The notes under the pieces are model-generated. The model did not search any database and was not told the origin of the DNA. It worked only from the letters and a program-made list of their open reading frames with translations. 12,446 bases of DNA from an uncultured Chitinophagaceae bacterium (GTDB lineage Bacteria > Bacteroidota > Bacteroidia > Chitinophagales > Chitinophagaceae): positions 1 to 12,446 of the forward strand of contig CAMPGT010000110.1 of NCBI GenBank assembly GCA_946885665.1, in the 5' to 3' direction. Of this stretch, positions 7,349 to 12,446 are shown piece after piece (the first letter of the stretch is position 1; every line of letters begins with the position of its first letter). A program made the translations under genes and the position numbers.

Positions 7349-9169
7349 CTAGTACAGGGGATTCTGGGTCAACGTCGGGCCCGATTCGGTTGTACTCAGA
7401 TCGACCTGCGACAGGGGAATCGGGAATATTTCATTCTTGCCCTTTGTAAACTGCGCGCCGTTAAGTATGGCATAATTATATCCCGGAATATGTGTTTCAT
7501 GCTGAATGTATGCATTCAGCACATCGGCCATGTAACCCGTACCATTATCATATCGCTGCAGATCAAAAAACCGGTGCCCCTCCATCGCGAACTCAAGCTT
7601 TCTTTCAAAACGTACCGCTTCACGCGCATAGGGCTGCCCTTTCGATTCAAATGTGCCTGCCGGGTAGGGCTCAATTTTATAATTGGCCGCGGGCGTATTG
7701 GTAAATCCTTTTGAAGGATCGGCATCGTCAACATAAGTTTTTACCCAACCGGCCGGATTCGCCGCCCTGTTCCTCACCTCGTTCACATAATCCTGTGCCT
7801 TGTCGAGACTGCCGATCTCTACTTCCGCTTCTGCGGCCCATAGCAGCACATCGGCGTACCTGATCATGATATAATTCAAACCCGTTGCCTGGTTAACGCC
7901 CCAACCCTGTGCAACATCGGCCGCAGTTCCGGATTGCGCTTTTGATATTACGTGCTTCTTGGGAAGATAGGGTCCGGCCTGAACCTGCGAGCGTACCCAC
8001 GATTGTCCCGGCATCACACCCCAATCGAGATATGGTATCCCTCTTCTTCCCACTGTATGATCCAGTCGCGGATCAACGGTACCGGTGTAAGGAGAAAACG
8101 CATCAGTGACTTCCAGGCCCTGGTCGTTCGGAATATCCGAATCATTAAATGTTTCCGGCAACGGAAGGCCGGCAGCATCCGTTTTATAAGAATTGACGAG
8201 GCTGAACGAAGGCTGGTAAAATCCGCAGCAGGTGGTGGGGCCGCCGTAGGGAAAATTCAGCAGGTCGCCGATGTTTCCATTATTGGCGCCTTCTGCACCA
8301 TCGCGTACCGTCATTTGCACCGCAAAGACAGATTCTGAATTATTTTCTTTTGAAGGGTCGAAATTATCATGAAAGGGAACAAGCGCGTACTTCTGACCCG
8401 AAGCGGTCACGCCATTATTGATAATATCCTCGAGCAGCGGTTTTGCTTCTGCAAACTTGCGCTGAAACATGTACGTTTTTGCGAGGAACGATTTTGCGGC
8501 CCATGAATTGGCCCTTCCCTTGTCGCCATTTGTTGGTGCAAGATTTTCGGCGGCGAACTTGAAATCATCTTCGATTTTGGGCCATGCCGATTGTGCATTG
8601 CTTACGTTGTAATTTCCGTTCTCATAATCTACGGTTTCGTCAACATAAGGAATGTTTCGCCAGATCTTAGCGGCTTCCAGGTGATATACTCCTCTTAAAA
8701 ACAAGGCTTCGGCCTTCGCCTGTTTCATTTCGGCCTCCGTCATCGAACCATCGGTGATCTTTGCCATCACCCGCAGTACATCGTTGGTGCGCTGGATGCC
8801 CGTGTACACGGCAATCCATTTTCCATTCAAATAACTGGTGGCAGAATTGACGGCATATTTTTCGATGTCGGCGATCGACGATTGGTCATTATCCGTTGAA
8901 CCCTTGTGCGCATCGTCCGATGCCACGCCGCCAAATACCCAGTTGCTGATGGATTGTGAATAAGGCGCCCCGCCCCCGCCGGGTCCGCCGATTCCATCCA
9001 GCATGGAATAAGCGCCCGTCAGTAATCCCGTCACGCCCGCTTTATTGGCGAGCGTTGTTTCGCTTGAGGATCCCAGCGGAAGTTTTTCGAGCGAGGATTT
9101 TCTGCAGGCGCCAAATATCAATGAGGCAGAAAAGAAAGCTGTGATGAATAGTTTATATGAAAATTGCAT
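7349..9169 (-). CDS. SusD/RagB-like outer-membrane glycan-binding lipoprotein
   Basis: The 606-residue product is a SusD-like lipoprotein that would form the lid over the SusC channel and bind the glycan at the cell surface. A lipoprotein signal ends at C22 (SLIFGAC). The residue at -3 is Phe rather than Leu, and no acidic residues directly follow the cysteine. The N-terminal half contains the TPR-like helices of the family (AEALFLRGVYHLEAAKIW, then ANSWAAKSFLAKTYMFQRKF). The C-terminal half has YIMIRYADVLLWAAEAEVEI and the conserved AVRFERKLEFAMEGHRFFDL segment. It ends in LTQNPLY, a typical SusD tail. It starts 29 bp after the end of the SusC frame and is followed by the GH28 genes, the usual PUL arrangement. 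It is intact, although the upstream susC is interrupted, so polarity could lower its expression. The ligand cannot be predicted beyond the GH28 context. Confidence 0.95.
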   Translation of the reverse strand: MQFSYKLFITAFFSASLIFGACRKSSLEKLPLGSSSETTLANKAGVTGLLTGAYSMLDGIGGPGGGGAPYSQSISNWVFGGVASDDAHKGSTDNDQSSIADIEKYAVNSATSYLNGKWIAVYTGIQRTNDVLRVMAKITDGSMTEAEMKQAKAEALFLRGVYHLEAAKIWRNIPYVDETVDYENGNYNVSNAQSAWPKIEDDFKFAAENLAPTNGDKGRANSWAAKSFLAKTYMFQRKFAEAKPLLEDIINNGVTASGQKYALVPFHDNFDPSKENNSESVFAVQMTVRDGAEGANNGNIGDLLNFPYGGPTTCCGFYQPSFSLVNSYKTDAAGLPLPETFNDSDIPNDQGLEVTDAFSPYTGTVDPRLDHTVGRRGIPYLDWGVMPGQSWVRSQVQAGPYLPKKHVISKAQSGTAADVAQGWGVNQATGLNYIMIRYADVLLWAAEAEVEIGSLDKAQDYVNEVRNRAANPAGWVKTYVDDADPSKGFTNTPAANYKIEPYPAGTFESKGQPYAREAVRFERKLEFAMEGHRFFDLQRYDNGTGYMADVLNAYIQHETHIPGYNYAILNGAQFTKGKNEIFPIPLSQVDLSTTESGPTLTQNPLY

Positions 9170-9198
9170 AACGTCAGTTTTAAATTCAAGGATGTTGC

Positions 9199-12100
9199 TT
9201 AGAACGATATATTCAATCCGAGAATGAAATTTTTGAAATTGTTTGGATAGTTGGAGTTATCGATACCGAAAGCCGCACTCTGCTGCGAAGAGCCCAGTGA
9301 ACCAAAGGCGGAGCTCAGTTCGGGATCCAGCCCGGAATATTTCGTGATGGTGAAGAGGTTCGTCACCTGGAAATACAACCGGATCCTTTCAATCGGAACG
9401 TTGCCGAATATGCTCCTGTCGAGTGAATAACCCAACATGGCGGAGCGGCATTTAAAGAACGATCCGTCTTCCACATAAAAAGAGTTGGTACCGCCGTTGC
9501 TGAAGTTGCTCGCATTTTCCGGCATGGGCGCCTTTGCATTCGGGTTCTCCGGCGACCATGAATCGAAAATGAATTCATTGCTGAGCGCCGCAGGGAAATC
9601 GCCCCATTTGCCCAACTGGAAGCGAAGCGAGTTAAACACATCATTGCCCTGCGATCCGTAAAAGATAACGGAGAGGTCGAACCTTTTGTATGTACCGTTA
9701 AGGTTAAGACCATACGTGAAATCCGGGTTCGGGTTACCGATGTGCGTTCTGTCTTCGGTATTAACTTCATTGTTTCCGCTCACGTCCCTGTATTTGAACC
9801 TGCCGGGAGCCGCTGCCTGCTGTGTAGGCGATTTGTCAACATCCTCATCGCTCTGACAATATCCTATTACGTCGTAGCCAAAAAACGAGCACACAGGATA
9901 TCCCTCTGCATTACGTGCAACGCTCACCTAAAAATAACCGGGACCCGGGATGTCGACCACAGTGTTTTTATAAGTAGTAATATTTGCACCGATGTTATAG
10001 GTTAAATCGGATCCTGCACTGCCGTGATAGGTAGCAGAAAAATCCATTCCCTTGTTCTCGATGTCACCGATGTTGATCACCGGCGCAGAGGCGCCGCCCA
10101 CGGTGGCTGGCAAAGGCTGAGGGAAGAGCAATCCATCGATTCTCTTCTTGTACCATTCAACCGACACATCAAGTTTCCTGTTCAGTATCGACGCGTCGAA
10201 CCCGATGTTGGTGATGATATTTTCTTCCCAGCCAGTATTTTCGTTGCCGATATTCGTTTGATAAAATCCCTGGCGTATGCTGCCGGAACCCGAAACGTCG
10301 TAATAAGAATTGCCGAATGTTGAATTGAACAGCGTATAAGCATTCGTGGGCGACACATTATTTTGAGAACCCAGCTTACCCCAGCTTCCGCGCACTTTCA
10401 GATCGTTGATCCAGGTAACATTCTCCATGAACTTTTCGCTACTGATCCTCCATCCCGCAGAAACAGAAGGAAACACACCGAATTTTTTAGTGGAACCGAA
10501 CCGCGACGATCCGTCTCTGCGCACGGTGGCGCTTACCAGGTATTTATTGCCGTACGAGTAATCGGCACGGCCAAACAGCGAATACAAGGTGTTGACATAA
10601 GCGCTGCTGAAATTGGTGACGTTGGAGGTACCATTATTGAGGATAAGATAATTGGGATCGGCCGAGAACAAACCCGATGCAGAACCGCCAACGGCGCGCC
10701 CATAGTTCCTGATGTACTCGGAACCGCCGAGCACTTTCAGTGTATGTTCACCAAATGTATTGTCGTAGGTAAGGGTGTTCGTCCAGATGTAGTTACTGTT
10801 GTATGCAGAATTTTCTTCAAGGCGGTTCAGTCCCGCATGCTGTTCCTTTTCCTGGTACTGGTTTGGAAAGAAGCTTTGGTTGTAAATATTCTCTATTGTT
10901 CCGCCGAAACTGGTGCGGGCGGTAAAATGTTTGAGGAAGTCAACTTCCGCATACAGGTTACCGATGGTGCTCCAGGTGTTTGCCCTGTTGTTCCTCGTGT
11001 TTTCGAGCAGCGCCACGGGGTTCCAGCGGTTGCCCAGTTCGGGGCCCGCCCACGTACCACCATAATTACCCATGATGTCGTGAACGGGTATCATGGAGGG
11101 AATGGTGTAGGCATAAAATATGGCGTTCTGCTGACTTTGGTTATTGAACGCAGGGTTTTGCTTATAAAAAACATAAGCGTTTTGACCGATCTTGATATTC
11201 TTATGCAGCTTGAATTCTGTGTTCAACCTCACCGAATATCTTTTGAGGTACGTTTCGATCAGTGTACCCTGCTGGTTTAAATAGCCGGCAGAGAAGAGGT
11301 ATTTGGCGTTTGGCGTTCCACCGCTTACAGAAACGGTATGGTTCTGCATAGGAGCCGGTTTAAACACTTCATGAAACCAGTCGGTTCCTCCTTTGTTGAA
11401 CCTTTGGATCAGGTAGTCATTGTTGCGGTTGGTAGGATCGAAAACATAGTTCGACGGATCCACTGTCGGATCGTCTTCCATGCCCACTCCCACCACACCA
11501 GGTCCTGCGTACATATAGTCAGGAATGCCATTCGCAAACAAGGCCGTACCCGGTTTCATCTTCTTTACGAAATCGGCATAAGCCGTGGGCGATGCGATGT
11601 TCAGCACGTTGCCGCCGGGAGGCGTTTGAATGCCGTAGTAGGCGTCATAGGTCACTTTCGGTGCGCCCGACTTCCCTTTCCGTGTAGTAACGATTACCAC
11701 ACCGTTGGCGCCGCGTACACCATAAATGGAAGCTGCACCTGCATCTTTCAACACCTGTACAGATTCAATGTCGTTCGGATTGATGTCGTGAAGACTGCTC
11801 TGCACGCCATCAACAATAACCAGCGGCTGGTTGTCGCCGAAAGAAGTAACGCCCCTGATAAAAATATTGCTTCTGCCGCCGGGCGCTCCGGATGTGATAA
11901 CGTTAACACCCGCCGCCTGCCCCTGCAGGGCCTGCTCTGCGGCGCCGGTAGGGATCGACTTCATCGATTTCACGTCCACTACCGCTACGGAGCCCGTAAT
12001 GTCTTTTTTGGATTGTGACGAATAGCCCGTAACCACCACTTCATCGAGGCTCCCCGATACGCGGTTCAGGAAAATGTCAACATTTGTGCGATTGTTCAAC

Positions 12101-12390
12101 GGCATTTCCTGGCTTTCGAAACCTACGTAGGAAAATACCAGGACAGAGGTGGGAGATGCGTTTATCTTAAAGTTGCCTTCACTGTCCGTCTGTGTGGTGG
12201 TCGATGTTCCCTTCACATTAACAGTTACCCCGCTGAGCGTCGAGTCGTTGGTACTGACCCGCCCTGTAATCACTTGCTGGGCATAGGAAACGGTAGAAAG
12301 ACAGACCATAAGAAGAAGGCAGGCGGCTTTCATTAACCGACTTCCCGTCACACGGTGCAAAAGCCTGGGGTCTGCTGGCAAAGTAATCAT
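9199..12390 (-). pseudogene. SusC-like TonB-dependent transporter interrupted by an in-frame TAG
   Basis: The whole frame is 1064 codons, a normal SusC length, with one internal TAG at codon 821. The proximal part (12390-9928, 820 aa) has an N-terminal extension and signal peptide (cut near residue 37 after SYA; M20 is an alternative start). Next come a carboxypeptidase-regulatory-like beta domain (about 40-107), the TonB-box and SusC motif DEVVVTGY (117-124), the plug (to about 240; NIFIRGVTSFGDNQPLVIVD and ASIYGVRGANGVVIVTTRKG) and most of the beta-barrel. The distal part (9927-9199, 242 aa) continues the barrel in the same frame (FFGYDVIGYCQSDEDVDKSP, then PGRFKYRDVSG) and ends in LGLNISF with a terminal Phe, the usual outer-membrane beta-signal. 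A product stopping at codon 820 lacks that signal and the last strands, and should not insert properly. The distal piece alone has only a GTG start and no signal peptide. It is therefore a broken gene, a readthrough gene or a base error. It is the first gene of the PUL operon. Confidence 0.88.
9928..9930 (-). other. Premature in-frame TAG within the susC-like gene
   Basis: On the coding strand the sequence reads GGT TAT TTT TAG GTG AGC GTT. Both flanking segments are recognisable SusC sequence in the same frame, so there is no frameshift. TAG is also the natural terminator of the SusD and EamA genes in this window, which argues against it encoding an amino acid here. Confidence 0.9.
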
Positions 12391-12446
12391 GATGTGATGT
12401 TTTTTAATGACAGATATTAAATCATTTAGTAAACATAAATATATAA
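12391..12446 (-). promoter_or_regulatory. AT-rich leader/promoter region of the PUL with a TGTTTAC element
   Basis: The 56 bp upstream of the susC ATG are strongly AT-rich and hold no gene. Read toward susC they contain TATGTTTACTAA (12437 down to 12426), which matches 11 of 12 bases of TATGTTTACAAA at 12-23 upstream of the EamA-dehydratase pair. A TATATTTA string (12443 to 12436) is one base from the Bacteroidota -7 consensus TAnnTTTG. I see no convincing -33 element and the window ends here, so the promoter position is uncertain. Confidence 0.4.

Noticed and set aside
9199..9927. Distal SusC segment as an independent small outer-membrane protein
   Set aside because: It begins with a GTG directly after the in-frame TAG, lacks a signal peptide and is plainly the C-terminal part of a SusC barrel.
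4740..9930. Reassigned TAA/TAG codons as sense
   Set aside because: TAA and TAG are the proper terminal stops of all intact genes here (for example TAG for SusD, TAA for the dehydratase), so general recoding does not fit.
10363..11280. 305-codon open frame on the + strand, antisense to susC
   Set aside because: It lies wholly within well-conserved SusC barrel coding sequence, has no recognisable domain and a composition typical of a shadow frame.
11338..12018. 226-codon open frame on the + strand, antisense to the SusC plug region
   Set aside because: The opposite strand encodes the highly conserved plug motifs; the antisense product is rich in His/Arg/Cys without domain or membrane logic.
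1..12446. tRNA, rRNA, CRISPR array, IS element or phage genes
   Set aside because: No direct-repeat arrays, transposase, integrase or RNA-gene sequence was seen; essentially all bases are explained by the seven genes.

Overview
The window is chromosomal DNA of a Bacteroidota bacterium. The main evidence is an adjacent SusC-like TonB-dependent transporter and SusD-like lipoprotein, which are diagnostic of that phylum. The start sites also lack strong Shine-Dalgarno sequences. Sequence style (SusC/SusD wording, GH28 genes, DMFase-like gene) resembles soil or plant-associated Chitinophagaceae such as Chitinophaga or Niastella, but I cannot fix the genus.

There are two convergent gene blocks. 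On the + strand (48-2697) an EamA/DMT-family membrane transporter overlaps by 8 nt a dehydratase of the IlvD/Edd family. The dehydratase has the sugar-acid dehydratase pattern of [2Fe-2S] cysteines (C53, C121, C194). The pair looks like uptake or efflux plus catabolism of a sugar acid. On the - strand (12390 down to 2703) lies a polysaccharide utilization locus in the order SusC-like transporter, SusD-like glycan-binding lipoprotein, two secreted GH28 (polygalacturonase-superfamily) beta-helix enzymes, and a secreted N,N-dimethylformamidase-beta-like protein. Gaps between genes are 2-36 bp, so this is very probably one operon. The likely target is a pectin-type or other uronic-acid or rhamnose-containing glycan: GH28 enzymes cut it, SusCD imports it, and the neighbouring dehydratase could act on a derived aldonic acid. 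The two blocks end tail to tail with only 5 bp between stop codons.

The striking feature is that two of the five PUL genes each carry one in-frame premature stop with the reading frame kept on both sides. One is a TAG at codon 821 of about 1064 in susC, the other a TAA at codon 343 of 523 in the upstream-truncated GH28 gene. Aligning the broken GH28 with its intact neighbour shows that the TAA replaces exactly one residue. TAA and TAG are also the genuine terminal stops of the other genes here, so a reassigned code is not supported. A decaying PUL, base-call errors, or stop-codon readthrough remain possible. A 12-base element (TATGTTTACnAA) lies upstream of both blocks and may be a shared operator. 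No RNA genes, mobile elements, CRISPR arrays or regulator genes are visible, and no gene-free stretch exceeds about 60 bp.
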